In this document: positions 17,953 through 28,225 of the stretch, one piece after another | Layout: each line of letters begins with the position of its first letter | Numbering within the stretch: position 1 is the first letter of the stretch | Assembly: GCF_014641855.1 (NCBI RefSeq) | Contig: NZ_BMII01000014.1 | Location: forward strand, 62,001 to 126,000 | Direction: 5' to 3' | DNA: 64,000 bases | Source of the DNA: Shewanella inventionis | GTDB taxonomy: Bacteria > Pseudomonadota > Gammaproteobacteria > Enterobacterales > Shewanellaceae | Made by a program: the position numbers and the translations under genes | The notes under the pieces: model-generated | Seen by the model: only the letters and a program-made list of their open reading frames with translations | Told to the model about the DNA's origin: nothing | Database searches by the model: none

Positions 17953-18067
17953 GTTTTTGATCTGAACTTGCCTCTATCCTCCCAAACTTGTTGAAAATAA
18001 TAGTGTGTTGTTTGCTATCAATAAATGGTACCAATACTGTCACAATAACAATATCGGAGAGGCTGCT

Positions 18068-19660
18068 ATGCAGGCAACCAAAAGTCAGGCGCTATTTGTT
18101 AACTTTTTAGGTAATTCACCTAAGTGGTACAAATACGCAATTTTGGCATTTTTAATCATCAATCCCCTGCTGTTTTTTTACGTCAGTCCATTTGTGGCCG
18201 GATGGGTACTGGTCGTGGAGTTTATTTTTACCCTTGCGATGGCATTAAAATGCTATCCGTTACAACCCGGTGGATTGCTTGCTATCGAAGCGGTAATGAT
18301 AGGCATGACATCGCCCACCCAAGTTCTACATGAAATAGAAGCTAACTTAGAAGTACTGTTATTATTAGTGTTCATGGTCGCTGGTATTTACTTTATGAAA
18401 CAGCTGCTGCTGTTTGTATTTACCAAAATGATCACCAAAGTTAGGTCTAAAATTGTCGTGTCGTTGATGTTTTGTACTGCATCAGCATTCCTATCTGCAT
18501 TCTTAGATGCATTAACGGTTATTGCAGTCATTATTGCGGTCGCGGTAGGTTTCTACTCTATCTATCATAAAGTGGCCTCAGGCAAGAGTTTTAGTGACAA
18601 TGACGGCCATGACCATACATCAGAATCATCGGGCCAACTCAACAATGATGAACTTGAATCATTTAGAGCATTTTTACGTAACCTGCTAATGCACTCTGGT
18701 ATAGGTACTGCTTTAGGTGGTGTTTGTACTATGGTGGGTGAGCCACAAAACTTGATCATTGCTGCGCAAGCACATTGGCAGTTTGGCGAGTTCTTTTTAC
18801 GTATGTCACCCGTGACAATGCCAGTTCTGTCTGCGGGTATTTTAACGTGTTTTCTTGTTGAAAAATTCAAATGGTTTGGCTACGGCGCAAAACTTCCTGA
18901 TGCGGTGCATCGTATTTTAACTGATTATGCTGCGCATGAAGACTCGCACAGAACCAACCAAGATAAAATGAAGTTAGTGATCCAGGCCATCATTGGTGTG
19001 TGGTTAATTGTTGGCCTAGCCCTGCATTTGGCATCTGTTGGCTTGATTGGCTTATCTGTCATCATTTTAGCCACTGCATTTAATGGCGTCACAGATGAAC
19101 ATGCATTAGGTAAAGCGTTTGAAGAAGCCTTACCCTTTACAGCATTATTAGCGGTATTTTTTGCGGTGGTCGGTGTCATTATTGACCAAGGTTTATTTGC
19201 GCCAGTTATCCAGTGGGCACTGAGCTATGAAGGTAATATGCAGTTAGTGATTTTCTATATTGCTAACGGTTTATTGTCTATGGTGAGTGATAATGTGTTT
19301 GTGGGTACGGTTTATATTAATGAAGTTAAATCGGCTTTATTAAGCGGGCAAATTACTCGCGATCAATTCGATCTGCTTGCTGTTGCTATTAACACAGGTA
19401 CCAACCTGCCGTCGGTTGCCACACCTAATGGTCAAGCTGCGTTTTTGTTCTTACTAACGTCTGCAATTGCTCCTCTTATTCGTCTTTCTTATGGCCGAAT
19501 GGTATGGATGGCGCTGCCTTATACAATCGTGTTATCAATTGTGGGTGTGCTAGCCATTGAAACCGGTTTTTTAACCGACATGACACAATTAATGTATGAT
19601 TCGCATATGATTATTCACCATTCTGCCAAAGATTTAGGTGGCATGGTTAGCGGTCATTAA
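18068..19660 (+). CDS. nhaB: Na+/H+ antiporter NhaB
   Basis: 530 residues, inner-membrane Na+/H+ antiporter of the NhaB/ion transporter superfamily with about 12 hydrophobic segments. Recognisable blocks include [17 protein letters not shown] at the N-terminus, [31 protein letters not shown] and [17 protein letters not shown] at 18068 is used because GGAGAGG lies just upstream and the N-terminus aligns with known NhaB. The longer frame from 18005 adds an unrelated 21 residues. Two FNR-like boxes precede it. It exports sodium and supports pH homeostasis, relevant to a marine lifestyle. Confidence 0.94.
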   Translation: MQATKSQALFVNFLGNSPKWYKYAILAFLIINPLLFFYVSPFVAGWVLVVEFIFTLAMALKCYPLQPGGLLAIEAVMIGMTSPTQVLHEIEANLEVLLLLVFMVAGIYFMKQLLLFVFTKMITKVRSKIVVSLMFCTASAFLSAFLDALTVIAVIIAVAVGFYSIYHKVASGKSFSDNDGHDHTSESSGQLNNDELESFRAFLRNLLMHSGIGTALGGVCTMVGEPQNLIIAAQAHWQFGEFFLRMSPVTMPVLSAGILTCFLVEKFKWFGYGAKLPDAVHRILTDYAAHEDSHRTNQDKMKLVIQAIIGVWLIVGLALHLASVGLIGLSVIILATAFNGVTDEHALGKAFEEALPFTALLAVFFAVVGVIIDQGLFAPVIQWALSYEGNMQLVIFYIANGLLSMVSDNVFVGTVYINEVKSALLSGQITRDQFDLLAVAINTGTNLPSVATPNGQAAFLFLLTSAIAPLIRLSYGRMVWMALPYTIVLSIVGVLAIETGFLTDMTQLMYDSHMIIHHSAKDLGGMVSGH

Positions 19661-19717
19661 TAATCAAGGTTATTGGACTTAATAGGTAAATTATTTTAAA
19701 GTCAAATCACCGATTTG

Positions 19718-19746
19718 AAACGCCCTCAATTGAGGGTGTTTTTTTA
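19718..19746 (+). terminator. nhaB terminator
   Basis: CGCCCTCAATTGAGGGTG palindrome followed by seven T; the T-run ends about 16 nt before the dsbB ribosome site. Confidence 0.88.
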
Positions 19747-19772
19747 GCTAAAAAAAGTACTAGGAGCAGTAT

Positions 19773-20294
19773 TTGTTAAGGTTACAGCACTTTTGTCATA
19801 GCCGTATTTCTTGGGGCTTGCTTGCATTATCTGGGGTTGGTTTAGAGCTTGCTGCACTGTATTTTCAATACATAATGGATTTAGCCCCATGCGTAATGTG
19901 CATTTATATACGGGTTGCCGTTTTAGGGCTGATATTGGCAGGACTCATTGGCATGCTACAACCTAAACGCTGGTTTATTCGTTTTGTAGGAATTAGCAGC
20001 TGGCTGGTTTCATCTATATGGGGGTTGCGATTAGCTTACGATCTTAATGATATGCAGGTAAACCCATCACCGTTTGCAACCTGCTCTTTTTACCCTGAGT
20101 TTCCTAGCTTTATGCCATTAGATGTTTGGCTTCCGTCAGTATTTTCCCCCACAGGTATGTGCAGTGATTCTGTGTGGACTTTTTTGTCTGTGAGCATGGC
20201 ACAATGGATGATGGTGTGTTTTGCCGTTTATATATTGCTGGCTTTAATCGTGTTGTTTCCAGCGTTAACGCGTTCAAAAACCAGTAACAAATAA
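19773..20294 (+). CDS. dsbB: Disulfide bond formation protein DsbB
   Basis: 173 residues, four-helix inner-membrane quinone reductase that reoxidises DsbA. Both redox pairs are present: C40/C43 in APCVMC in the first periplasmic loop and C104/C130 in the second (FATCSFYP ... GMCSDS). The start is TTG at 19773, supported by AGGAG six nt upstream and by alignment of MLRLQHF with E. coli MLRFLNQ. The neighbour nhaB matches E. coli order. A bidirectional terminator follows. Confidence 0.94.
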   Translation: MLRLQHFCHSRISWGLLALSGVGLELAALYFQYIMDLAPCVMCIYIRVAVLGLILAGLIGMLQPKRWFIRFVGISSWLVSSIWGLRLAYDLNDMQVNPSPFATCSFYPEFPSFMPLDVWLPSVFSPTGMCSDSVWTFLSVSMAQWMMVCFAVYILLALIVLFPALTRSKTSNK

Positions 20295-20307
20295 GCATAT
20301 TGCTAAT

Positions 20308-20337
20308 TAAAAAAGACCTTAAGTAAGGTCTTTTTTA
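20308..20337. terminator. Bidirectional terminator between dsbB and ycgN
   Basis: AAAAGACCTTAAGTAAGGTC palindrome with flanking A- and T-runs. Confidence 0.88.
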
Positions 20338-20356
20338 TTGCTGTTAATTAAGACGG

Positions 20357-20803
20357 TTATTCCACATCGAGCAGTGGCCACAATACAATACAGTCTTCTA
20401 AATATTTTACTTTCATTTCATTAACGGTTTTACCTTGCACAGAAATGCCCGCTGCATGCATGGCATCTTTACTGCCAGTTAACAGCGGATGCCAGCTAGG
20501 CAAGCCTTTACCTAAATATAAACGTCGATAAGCGCAGCTATTAGGTAACCAGGTTAATTGGCTAATATTCTCTGGTGTGATAGCTGTACATTCAGGCACA
20601 TATTTAAAACGCTCAATGTAGCGTCGACAGCCACAACTCTCACTGTCTAATAAATGGCAGGCAGCATTAGTGTAATAAAGCTCGTCGGTTTCATCATCGA
20701 TAATTTTGTTTAAACAACATTTTCCGCAGCCATCACATAGTGATTCCCATTGCTCTGGTGTCATTTTTTCAAGCGAGGTGGTTGTCCAAAACTGAGTCAT
20801 CAT
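20357..20803 (-). CDS. ycgN: YcgN family cysteine-cluster protein (UPF0260)
   Basis: 148 residues, UPF0260. The cysteine-rich segment [11 protein letters not shown] near residue 25, then further Cys residues in [14 protein letters not shown], suggest metal or Fe-S binding. WLPNSCAYR and [16 protein letters not shown] match E. coli YcgN. ATG at 20803 is chosen over a TTG two codons upstream. In E. coli this gene lies close to minCDE and ycgL, the same grouping as here. Function not established. Confidence 0.9.
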   Translation of the reverse strand: MMTQFWTTTSLEKMTPEQWESLCDGCGKCCLNKIIDDETDELYYTNAACHLLDSESCGCRRYIERFKYVPECTAITPENISQLTWLPNSCAYRRLYLGKGLPSWHPLLTGSKDAMHAAGISVQGKTVNEMKVKYLEDCIVLWPLLDVE

Positions 20804-20864
20804 TGTCAATCTAACTGGTTAATAATTTACGTCTGTCAGTATTTTACACCTAAAGCAAGGTGAG

Positions 20865-21827
20865 TTACTGCTTAATTTTTTCAGAAAGGTAAGTTAATGC
20901 CAACGAGTCATGAAACGATGAGGTAAATTGATGAAGTAAACGAAAATTATCATATACTAGATAATAACGACCTTGTGTACCATCTGGAGCAATGAGTGAT
21001 ACATTCATATCACTGCGAAGCGGAAGACTTGCCCCGTTAAAACGCCTAATGCCGTAGGCCTGCCACTGTGGAAAAGTATGAGTACTCTCCATGCCAAACA
21101 AATTAGGGTCTAACATCATGGTGGGTTTAACTTGTCGGCCCCAAGTTGCATCAAATTGCCACCCTTGTTGATGTAGCATGTTAGCAGCTGTAGCAAAAGC
21201 ATCTTCAGTACTGTTCCAAATATCAATCTTGCCGTCTTGATCGTTATCAACAGCATAGCGTAACACTTGCGTTGGCATCATTTGCATTTGCCCCATGGCG
21301 CCTGTTGATGAGCTAAGAAGTGAAGATACAGGGATTTGCTTTTGCTCTATCAGTTTAAGCGCTGCAATAAACTCATTAACATAAAAAGATTGATTTTCAC
21401 CTTTAAATGCCAAAGACGCTAACACAGACAAACTCGGATATTTACCAGATTGCTCACCAAAACCAGATGTCACTCCCCACAGCGCAATAATAAAACGTGG
21501 TTGAACCTGATAACGTTGGCTTAATTGACTCAGCAGCACATCATGCTGCTGTAACATCGTTCTGCCCGTGCTCACGGTAATCTCGGGGATCGCTTGCGGA
21601 ATATATGTATCCAATGAGTGTTGTTCTCGATTAGCTGCATTGGCTTTTTTAAACGTTTTAATCTCTGAAATATGGCGCTTTGCAAGGTCTGCAGAAACAC
21701 CAGCACTAATAGATTGTTGTTGTAAAGAAAGAAGAAAATCTTCAAATTGGTGATGGCTGTTTTTTGCTATCACCAAAGGTGAAAATAAGAAGTAAATTAG
21801 GGTGCTTAAGATGATTTTTAGAATCAT
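20865..21827 (-). CDS. MltB-type lytic murein transglycosylase homologue lacking the expected catalytic Glu
   Basis: 320 residues with a signal peptide (about 1-21). Belongs to the soluble/membrane MltB family (SLT_2): IALWGVTSGFG, then SSTGAMGQMQMMPTQVLRYAVD, the EF-hand-like DNDQDGKIDIW, and LPLRSDMNVSLIAPDG. Typical members read WGVE or WGIE at the first motif, where Glu is the catalytic acid. Here the residue is Thr120 (codon ACA), with Glu125 five residues on. So the protein may be an inactive glycan binder or use another acid. It follows ycgL on the same strand (32-bp gap). Confidence 0.85.
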   Translation of the reverse strand: MILKIILSTLIYFLFSPLVIAKNSHHQFEDFLLSLQQQSISAGVSADLAKRHISEIKTFKKANAANREQHSLDTYIPQAIPEITVSTGRTMLQQHDVLLSQLSQRYQVQPRFIIALWGVTSGFGEQSGKYPSLSVLASLAFKGENQSFYVNEFIAALKLIEQKQIPVSSLLSSSTGAMGQMQMMPTQVLRYAVDNDQDGKIDIWNSTEDAFATAANMLHQQGWQFDATWGRQVKPTMMLDPNLFGMESTHTFPQWQAYGIRRFNGASLPLRSDMNVSLIAPDGTQGRYYLVYDNFRLLHQFTSSFHDSLALTYLSEKIKQ

Positions 21828-21859
21828 ATGAGTCTTGTTTACTCCTCAAAAGATTCAGT

Positions 21860-22138
21860 TTATTGCTTAAAACCTATCTCTTGTTTGTGTTGGTCGAGCA
21901 AATTAATGGCAGGGGGCGGTATTTGCAAATAAAACCCTTTTTCATCTAAAGCCGCTTTTACCTTCTCAATATCTGCAATCCCAAGATGATCTCGCTTAGA
22001 TAATGGCACAACCATGACTAATGTCGGTGCGCCAAACATATCCATTAACGGTGCGGGAACATCATCAAAAACATCACGTTTTTTGACAAAAAGGTATGTA
22101 TCGGCTTTTCTACTACTTTTATATACTGCACAAATCAT
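21860..22138 (-). CDS. ycgL: YcgL domain protein
   Basis: 92 residues, UPF0745/YcgL family: small cytoplasmic protein with blocks MICAVYKSSRKADTYLFV and PAPLMDMFGAPTLVMV. ATG at 22138 matches the family N-terminus; the longer frame from 22177 is unlikely. Divergent from minC with a short intergenic region, as in related genomes. Function unknown. Confidence 0.9.
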   Translation of the reverse strand: MICAVYKSSRKADTYLFVKKRDVFDDVPAPLMDMFGAPTLVMVVPLSKRDHLGIADIEKVKAALDEKGFYLQIPPPAINLLDQHKQEIGFKQ

Positions 22139-22257
22139 TTTAGTGTAAATTTCCAAAGGTTCAAACTTGATAGTCAACTAAGCACACTATAACATGGTGA
22201 CTCAAGAAAATAATTGTAAATCAGTTTCTAGCTGATGTTTTGGAGAACGATGCCGGG

Positions 22258-22923
22258 ATGGCTAAACAACACCTCGAATTAAAAGCCACGTCTTTTACAT
22301 TGTCAGTTCTGCACATAAATACGAGTGATCTCAACCTTATTGCTGCTGAGTTAGATAACAAGTTAGCCCAAGCTCCTCAATTTTTTTTGGGCGCGCCTTT
22401 GGTGTTGAATCTTGCTGCAATTAAACATTCCCAAATCGATTTTTATGCACTTAAGCAATTATTAACTGATCGAAATTTAATTATCGTAGGCATTACTGAT
22501 GCAAGTGCAGAACAGATTGCGCACGCAAAAGAAATGGCCATCGCTGTCGTAAAATCAGGTAAACAAGCACCCAAAGCTGAGCTACCCAAACGAGCGACTA
22601 AAATTGTTAAACAAAATGTGCGTTCTGGACAACAAATATACGCACAAAATGCAGATTTAGTCATTTTTGGTGCGGTTGGTAATGGCGCTGAAGTCATTGC
22701 TGATGGTAGCATTCATATCTACGGTGCGCTTCGTGGCAAGGCTATGGCAGGTGCCGCGGGCGATAATCAAAGTGTGATTATTGCTAACTCGCTCGAAGCT
22801 GAATTAGTGTCGATTGCTGGGCAGTATTGGTTAACAGAACATTTACAACAATACGCTCTAAATCAAAGAGGTTGTGTCCGCCTTGAAGGCGAGTCTCTCA
22901 CAGTTGAATCATTGCCTCAATAA
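22258..22923 (+). CDS. minC: Septum site-determining protein MinC
   Basis: 221 residues. The N-terminal FtsZ-antagonist domain (about 1-105) is joined by a Lys-rich linker to a right-handed beta-helix domain (about 115-215) that dimerises and binds Min[36 protein letters not shown] is its hallmark (quoted in two parts: [10 protein letters not shown] and [16 protein letters not shown]). With MinD it blocks Z-ring assembly away from midcell. ATG at 22258 is preferred over TTG at 22240 because it begins at the conserved [13 protein letters not shown] region. First gene of minCDE. Confidence 0.94.
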   Translation: MAKQHLELKATSFTLSVLHINTSDLNLIAAELDNKLAQAPQFFLGAPLVLNLAAIKHSQIDFYALKQLLTDRNLIIVGITDASAEQIAHAKEMAIAVVKSGKQAPKAELPKRATKIVKQNVRSGQQIYAQNADLVIFGAVGNGAEVIADGSIHIYGALRGKAMAGAAGDNQSVIIANSLEAELVSIAGQYWLTEHLQQYALNQRGCVRLEGESLTVESLPQ

Positions 22924-22950
22924 TTGGCAAATAAAAGGATATAAAACAAA

Positions 22951-23760
22951 ATGGCGCAAATTATTGTTGTCACATCAGGTAAAGGTGGTGTGGGAAAAAC
23001 AACATCCAGTGCAGCAATTGCCACGGGGTTGGCTTTAAAAGGTAAAAAAACGGTTGTTATCGACTTCGATATTGGTCTGCGTAACCTTGATTTAATTATG
23101 GGTTGTGAGCGTCGTGTCGTGTATGACTTCGTTAACGTCATTAACGGTGAAGCAAACCTTAATCAAGCGTTAATAAAAGATAAGCGTTGCGACAAACTGT
23201 TTGTCTTGCCGGCGTCACAAACTCGTGACAAAGATGCCTTAACCAAAGAAGGTGTTGGCAGAGTACTTGATGATCTCGCTAAAGACTTTGACTATATAGT
23301 TTGTGACTCTCCTGCAGGGATTGAACAAGGCGCTATGATGGCCTTGTATTTTGCAGATATAGCCATTGTTACAACTAACCCAGAAGTGAGCTCAGTACGC
23401 GACTCAGACCGAATTTTAGGGATGTTACAAAGTCGCTCTCGCCGTGCTGAACAGTCACTCGAGCCAATAAAAGAATATTTATTACTGACACGTTATTCAC
23501 CTGCTAGAGTAAAAACAGGTGAAATGCTCAGTGTGGAAGATGTAAAAGAAATTTTAGCCATCGAACTGCTTGGGGTTATCCCTGAGTCTCAGTCGGTACT
23601 TAAAGCCTCAAACTCTGGTATACCAGTGATTATTGATCAAGAAAGTGATGCAGGCTTAGCCTACAGCGATACTGTCGCACGCTTATTAGGTGAAGATGTA
23701 CCGGTTCGATTTATCACAGAAGAGAAAAAGGGATTCCTTAAACGGATTTTTGGTAGCTAA
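22951..23760 (+). CDS. minD: Septum site-determining ATPase MinD
   Basis: 269 residues, deviant Walker-A ATPase of the ParA/MinD family (GKGGVGKTT, residues 10-18, with signature Lys11 and Lys16). Switch I region [13 protein letters not shown] and Walker-B-like CDSPAGIE are present. The C-terminal amphipathic membrane-targeting helix ends [14 protein letters not shown]-bound MinD sits on the membrane and recruits MinC; MinE stimulates release. 27 nt after minC and 2 nt before minE, so one operon. Confidence 0.97.
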   Translation: MAQIIVVTSGKGGVGKTTSSAAIATGLALKGKKTVVIDFDIGLRNLDLIMGCERRVVYDFVNVINGEANLNQALIKDKRCDKLFVLPASQTRDKDALTKEGVGRVLDDLAKDFDYIVCDSPAGIEQGAMMALYFADIAIVTTNPEVSSVRDSDRILGMLQSRSRRAEQSLEPIKEYLLLTRYSPARVKTGEMLSVEDVKEILAIELLGVIPESQSVLKASNSGIPVIIDQESDAGLAYSDTVARLLGEDVPVRFITEEKKGFLKRIFGS

Positions 23761-23762
23761 CT

Positions 23763-24023
23763 ATGTCGATACTTGATTATTTCAGAAGCAATAAAAAACC
23801 TAACACCGCATCGTTGGCAAAGGAAAGATTGCAAATTATTGTGGCACATCAACGTGGAGAACGCGGTGCGCCCGATTACTTTCCAAAGATGAAACAAGAA
23901 ATCATTGAAGTGATCCGTAAATATGTTCAGATATCAGATGACCAAGTCTCTGTGCAACTGGATCAAAACGATGATAATTTGTCGGTGTTAGAGCTCAACG
24001 TTACCCTGCCTGATTCAAAATAA
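23763..24023 (+). CDS. minE: Cell division topological specificity factor MinE
   Basis: 86 residues, standard length. N-terminal membrane/MinD-contact segment ([29 protein letters not shown], i.e. LDYFRSNKK through [12 protein letters not shown]) and C-terminal topological domain with [12 protein letters not shown]. It drives the pole-to-pole Min oscillation by stimulating MinD ATPase. Start 2 nt after the minD stop, so translation is probably coupled. Confidence 0.97.
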   Translation: MSILDYFRSNKKPNTASLAKERLQIIVAHQRGERGAPDYFPKMKQEIIEVIRKYVQISDDQVSVQLDQNDDNLSVLELNVTLPDSK

Positions 24024-24046
24024 CGCATTACGCGCATTTTGACGTC

Positions 24047-24082
24047 ACAAAAAGATACTCACGCTAACTGAGTATCTTTTTG
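24047..24082. terminator. Bidirectional terminator between minE and rnd
   Basis: AAAAGATACTCA-CGCTAAC-TGAGTATCTTTTTG, 12-bp stem with T- and A-runs on both strands. Confidence 0.9.
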
Positions 24083-24096
24083 TTGTTTATTGCTGT

Positions 24097-25209
24097 TTAG
24101 CTAAAACGAATATCGCCAAGCAAATCACCAATAAGTTCCCCTCGCCAACCACACAATAATAATGGCGTTGCTGTTTGTTTAGTGTGATAAAGCCATAGCA
24201 AATATTCATGAATATGGCGCTTAGAACCGACAAATTCCAGTGGCACATTTTCTCGTTCGCACACTTCAGTTAAGCGATTTTTTATCTCTTTAAACGCTGA
24301 CTTGTAGCCCGACTTAAGTGCAACAATGTCGACTTCTTCAGGCAGATTATTAAGATCTGCTGTCGCCATAACGGCGATTAAATCTTTGCCATGTACACGT
24401 TTTTCTTGCTCAGTTAATTCTGTTAATCGGCTTAATTCTGCAAGCGTACTAGGTTGCTTTTTTGCCAAAGCAATAAGTGCATGATCTTTAACCACAAAAC
24501 CTAACGCCAAATTACGATTGACAGCCTTATTTAAACGCCACTTTGCCAATACTTTTAAATAGGCCAATTGCTTACCATTAAGCTGAAACGCATTTTTAAC
24601 TTTAAGATAAATGGTATCACCGTCGGGCAATGACATCCGCCCTTCGGTCATACGCTGACCTTCTTCAAACAACCAGGCTTCACGCTGCTTTTCTGCAAGT
24701 TGTTGCTGAAGTTGTGGGTACAGTTGATATAAGTAATACACATCATTTGCTGCGTACTGCAACTGCGCTTCAGAAAGTGGCCGTTTCATCCAATCGGTAC
24801 GTGACTCGCCTTTATCAATTTCAACCTGTAAACACGCCTCAACCAATTTGGCATAACCTAATCCGTGCCCCATACCTGCAAGGCTTGCCGCAATTTGACT
24901 GTCAAACAGTGGACTTGGCTGACATTCACCATAATGGGCAAATACTTCTAAATCTTCACTACATGAATGCACTAATTTAACAATATTTTCATTGGTTAAT
25001 AGCTGCCAAAATGGGCTGAGATCAGTAATGGCAATAGGATCAATCAAGGCCAGTGTTTTGCCATCATAAGCCTGGATAAGGCCTAATTTGGCATAATAAG
25101 TTCGCGTACGAACAAACTCAGTGTCTAGCACTAATAATGTGCTTTGTTGGTATTGTTCAACTAATGATAAAAGGCTGGCATCATCACTGATATATTCAAA
25201 CGTTAACAA
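24097..25209 (-). CDS. rnd: Ribonuclease D
   Basis: About 370 residues (E. coli 375). DEDD-type 3'-5' exonuclease: exo I LDTEFVRTRTYY with Asp/Glu near residues 31 and 33, exo II around SCSEDLEVF, exo III YAANDVYYLYQLY, then HRDC domains. It trims tRNA precursors and other stable RNA. TTG at 25209 is favoured over GTG at 25221 because GGGG lies 6 nt before the TTG, while the GTG has no well-spaced SD. Downstream of fadD on the same strand, as in E. coli. Confidence 0.92.
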   Translation of the reverse strand: MLTFEYISDDASLLSLVEQYQQSTLLVLDTEFVRTRTYYAKLGLIQAYDGKTLALIDPIAITDLSPFWQLLTNENIVKLVHSCSEDLEVFAHYGECQPSPLFDSQIAASLAGMGHGLGYAKLVEACLQVEIDKGESRTDWMKRPLSEAQLQYAANDVYYLYQLYPQLQQQLAEKQREAWLFEEGQRMTEGRMSLPDGDTIYLKVKNAFQLNGKQLAYLKVLAKWRLNKAVNRNLALGFVVKDHALIALAKKQPSTLAELSRLTELTEQEKRVHGKDLIAVMATADLNNLPEEVDIVALKSGYKSAFKEIKNRLTEVCERENVPLEFVGSKRHIHEYLLWLYHTKQTATPLLLCGWRGELIGDLLGDIRFS

Positions 25210-25261
25210 AATAAGCCCCACTCTATATACATGTCGATAAATGGCGTAAAAAAATCAACCA

Positions 25262-25287
25262 ATAAAAAACCGGCATTGTTGCCGGCT
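25262..25287 (-). terminator. fadD terminator
   Basis: On the minus strand GCCGGCAACAATGCCGGT is followed by a T-run (TTTTTTA). Confidence 0.85.
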
Positions 25288-25294
25288 TATCATT

Positions 25295-26968
25295 TTATGC
25301 TTGCTTCACTTCGTCTCGAAGTTGTCGGCGTAAAATCTTACCCACATTCGTTTTTGGTAATTCGTCCCTAAATTCTACCAGCTTAGGCACTTTATATCCC
25401 GTTAAATGATGTTTACAGTGCTTAATTAGCTCTTCTTCGGTGAGCGATTTATCTTTGGCAACCACAAACACCTTCACCAATTCACCACTTGCTTCGTGAG
25501 GTACACCCACGGCGGCAACTTCGATGACTTTGGGATGCATAGCAACAACTTCTTCAACTTCGTTCGGGAATACATTAAAGCCAGACACTAAAATCATGTC
25601 TTTTTTACGATCCACAATAAAGAAAAAGCCCTTCTCGTCCATGTAACCTATGTCACCTGTGGCTAACCAGCCATCTTTGTCGATAACTTTTGATGTTTCT
25701 TCAGGACGTTGCCAATAACCCTGCATAATTTGCGGGCCTTTTGCGAACAACTCGCCGGTTTCACCTTGCGCTAATACATTACCATCATCGTCACGGACTT
25801 GAATAAGCGTTGACGGTGCAGGAAAACCAATAGAGCCATTATAACCGTCTAAATTATAAGGACAGCATGTTACAAGGGGCGATGCTTCTGTTAGACCGTA
25901 ACCCTCAAGTAGACGCGTTTTGGTTATTTTCTGCCATTTGTCTGCAACTGCACGCTGAACAGCCATACCGCCACCAATTGAAAACTTTAACCGTGAAAAG
26001 TCTAATTGAGTAAATTCATCGTTGTTCACTAATGCATTAAATAATGTATTTACCCCTGTTAACGCGGTAAATGGATATTTATTTAACTCACTAACAAATG
26101 CGGGGATGTCACGCGGGTTGGTGATTAACAGGTTTTTACTGCCTTTGTGTAAAAACAATAAGCAGTTCACTGTTAGCGCAAAAATATGATAAAGCGGCAA
26201 TGCTGTTACCACAAACTCAACACCGTCTTTGAGCGCTGGCGAGTATGCACCATTGGCTTGTAGTACGTTACTAACCACATTGTTGTGGCTTAACATAGCG
26301 CCTTTTGACACGCCAGTAGTGCCACCCGTGTATTGTAAAAAGGCCAAATCGTCACCATTGATGTCTGCTTTAATATATTGCAGACGACGGCCTTTACTTA
26401 ACGCATCGCGAAATGATCTTGCATGAGGTAAATGGTATTTAGGTACCATTTTTTTGATATATTTTACAACGAAATTAACTAAAGTACGCTTAGGGGCGCT
26501 TAGCTGATCACCAAGGCTAGTAATGATGACAGACTCTACTGGAGTTTGATCAACGATTTCCTCTAGGGTGTTAGCAAAATTTGATACCACGACTATTGCT
26601 TTAGCACCAGAATCGATTAATTGATGTTTTAATTCGCGAGGGGTATAAAGTGGATTAACGTTAACCACGACCATACCGGCCCGTAAAATACCAAATAACG
26701 CAATGGGGTACTGTAATAAGTTGGGCATCATTATGGCAACTCGGTCACCTTTATTTAAATGCAATTCATATTGTAAATAAGCTGCAAATGCCCGACTACG
26801 CTCTTCAAGTTTGCGATACGTCATCGTCGCACCCATGTTGATAAATGCAGCTTGATCGGCATATTTAGCCACTGAATCTTCAAACATGTGTACTAAAGAA
26901 CTAAATTGAGATGAGTCTATTTCGGCCGGAACATGTTCAGGCAGGTGATTAATCCAAGGCTGGTCCAC
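25295..26968 (-). CDS. fadD: Long-chain-fatty-acid--CoA ligase FadD
   Basis: 557 residues, acyl-CoA synthetase activating imported fatty acids with ATP and CoA. The adenylation P-loop reads [14 protein letters not shown], followed by [14 protein letters not shown], the [16 protein letters not shown] motif and the C-terminal catalytic Lys region [16 protein letters not shown]. Start is GTG at 26968 with AGGAGA five nt upstream. The order tsaB/yoaA ... fadD-rnd parallels E. coli. Likely a FadR target in the cell, though I found no clear operator upstream. Confidence 0.95.
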   Translation of the reverse strand: MDQPWINHLPEHVPAEIDSSQFSSLVHMFEDSVAKYADQAAFINMGATMTYRKLEERSRAFAAYLQYELHLNKGDRVAIMMPNLLQYPIALFGILRAGMVVVNVNPLYTPRELKHQLIDSGAKAIVVVSNFANTLEEIVDQTPVESVIITSLGDQLSAPKRTLVNFVVKYIKKMVPKYHLPHARSFRDALSKGRRLQYIKADINGDDLAFLQYTGGTTGVSKGAMLSHNNVVSNVLQANGAYSPALKDGVEFVVTALPLYHIFALTVNCLLFLHKGSKNLLITNPRDIPAFVSELNKYPFTALTGVNTLFNALVNNDEFTQLDFSRLKFSIGGGMAVQRAVADKWQKITKTRLLEGYGLTEASPLVTCCPYNLDGYNGSIGFPAPSTLIQVRDDDGNVLAQGETGELFAKGPQIMQGYWQRPEETSKVIDKDGWLATGDIGYMDEKGFFFIVDRKKDMILVSGFNVFPNEVEEVVAMHPKVIEVAAVGVPHEASGELVKVFVVAKDKSLTEEELIKHCKHHLTGYKVPKLVEFRDELPKTNVGKILRRQLRDEVKQA

Positions 26969-27170
26969 AAGTGTCTCCTAATTATTCCACTGTGCTAAGA
27001 CGTGCATTCCCCGTCAGTGGTAAAATTTATCGCAACTGCATATCATTAATTTTGTTTTTGCAGGCTTTTTTATTTATCTTGTAGTGACAAAAATCATACA
27101 AGCGTTTTAATTTTTGACCATAATCACATAAATGAATTCAAAATAACAGTGATTTCAGCAGTCATAGACA

Positions 27171-28058
27171 CTATTTTAGAATAAATGCTCCAATCGTTTC
27201 TGCCACCTGCTTAGCATTACCCATATGTAAGTGATGATCGCCCGCTAATGTTACCATTTTAATGTCGCTAAACCAGGTATTTGCATGATGTTCTGTTTGG
27301 GTGAGTTGTTTGTAGCCATCCTGTGCTGCAATAAAGAGTGTCCGGGTATCACTGCATGACATTAATCCATCAACTTGTTCAAAAGTAAAACGATTTAACG
27401 AATCAAGTTTTAATCTAGGGTCACTTCTCCAGGCACATTTATCATCGACTAGTTGCATATTTCGTTGGGTGATTAACTCGCACCATGGCAAAGCAAGACC
27501 AGTGAGTTGATGCCGAGCTTGGACCGCGACATCAATTGAAGAATAGGTTGGTGTTGGCCTCGCTAACTGACGATTAAAACCTTGTTGTTGCAATAAGCCT
27601 TTACGCAGTCGATTTTTGGCGTGCTGGGCAGACTCAAATAAAGGTGCAAGTGCTTCGATAAGAATAAGTTTTGCTACATTTTCGCCCATACAGGCATTAT
27701 AAGCTGAGGCGACAATGCCTCCTAAAGAATGGCCAATCAATATAATAGGTTGGTTTTCGACTGATATAGCCTGAATAACGGCATGCAAATCATAAATATA
27801 GTCAACCCAATGTAGTGGATATCGTCCGGGCCGATGATCAGACAAACCATGCCCTGGCCAATCAATGCAAATCAGCTGAAACGTGTTTAGTATGCCTTGT
27901 TGTTCAAACTCATCAGCCAAAGGAATAAAACTGTCTACGTTGTCTAACCAGCCGTGCAACGCCAAAATGATTGGTTTATCGATTTTGCCATAACGCTTTG
28001 CTGCAAGGGTGATATGCGCCAATGGGATTTGAAATTCGGTTGAGTTAAGTGTCAGCAT
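27171..28058 (-). CDS. Alpha/beta hydrolase
   Basis: 295 residues, canonical alpha/beta fold: oxyanion LALHGWLDN near residues 32-40, nucleophile elbow GHSLGG with Ser111, and a C-terminal GDHHLHMG that supplies the catalytic His near residue 279. It resembles esterase/lipase-type hydrolases encoded beside fadD in Shewanella; substrate unknown. Same strand as fadD with a 202-bp gap, so probably its own promoter or weak coupling. Confidence 0.85.
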   Translation of the reverse strand: MLTLNSTEFQIPLAHITLAAKRYGKIDKPIILALHGWLDNVDSFIPLADEFEQQGILNTFQLICIDWPGHGLSDHRPGRYPLHWVDYIYDLHAVIQAISVENQPIILIGHSLGGIVASAYNACMGENVAKLILIEALAPLFESAQHAKNRLRKGLLQQQGFNRQLARPTPTYSSIDVAVQARHQLTGLALPWCELITQRNMQLVDDKCAWRSDPRLKLDSLNRFTFEQVDGLMSCSDTRTLFIAAQDGYKQLTQTEHHANTWFSDIKMVTLAGDHHLHMGNAKQVAETIGAFILK

Positions 28059-28225
28059 GCTGGGCTCACTTTTTTACGGCAAAACGACATTGGATGGCGC
28101 TAAGAATAGGTAAAAGAGACTGCACTGATGTACTGCCTATAGACCAAACCAATGATCAATGAGAACGTCAGTCAATTATTAGGGACAACCCACAGCATAA
28201 ATGCTGTAGATTATCCCTTAGCCGC

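Noticed and set aside
26969-27170. FadR or PsrA operator before fadD
   Set aside because: I looked for AACTGGTC-type and TTCAAAC/GTTTGAA-type motifs and found no convincing match; only a weak CCACTG/CAGTGG inverted repeat.
28191-28207. ACAGCATAAATGCTGT hairpin after the methyltransferase-like gene
   Set aside because: Short stem without a T-run; too weak to call a terminator.
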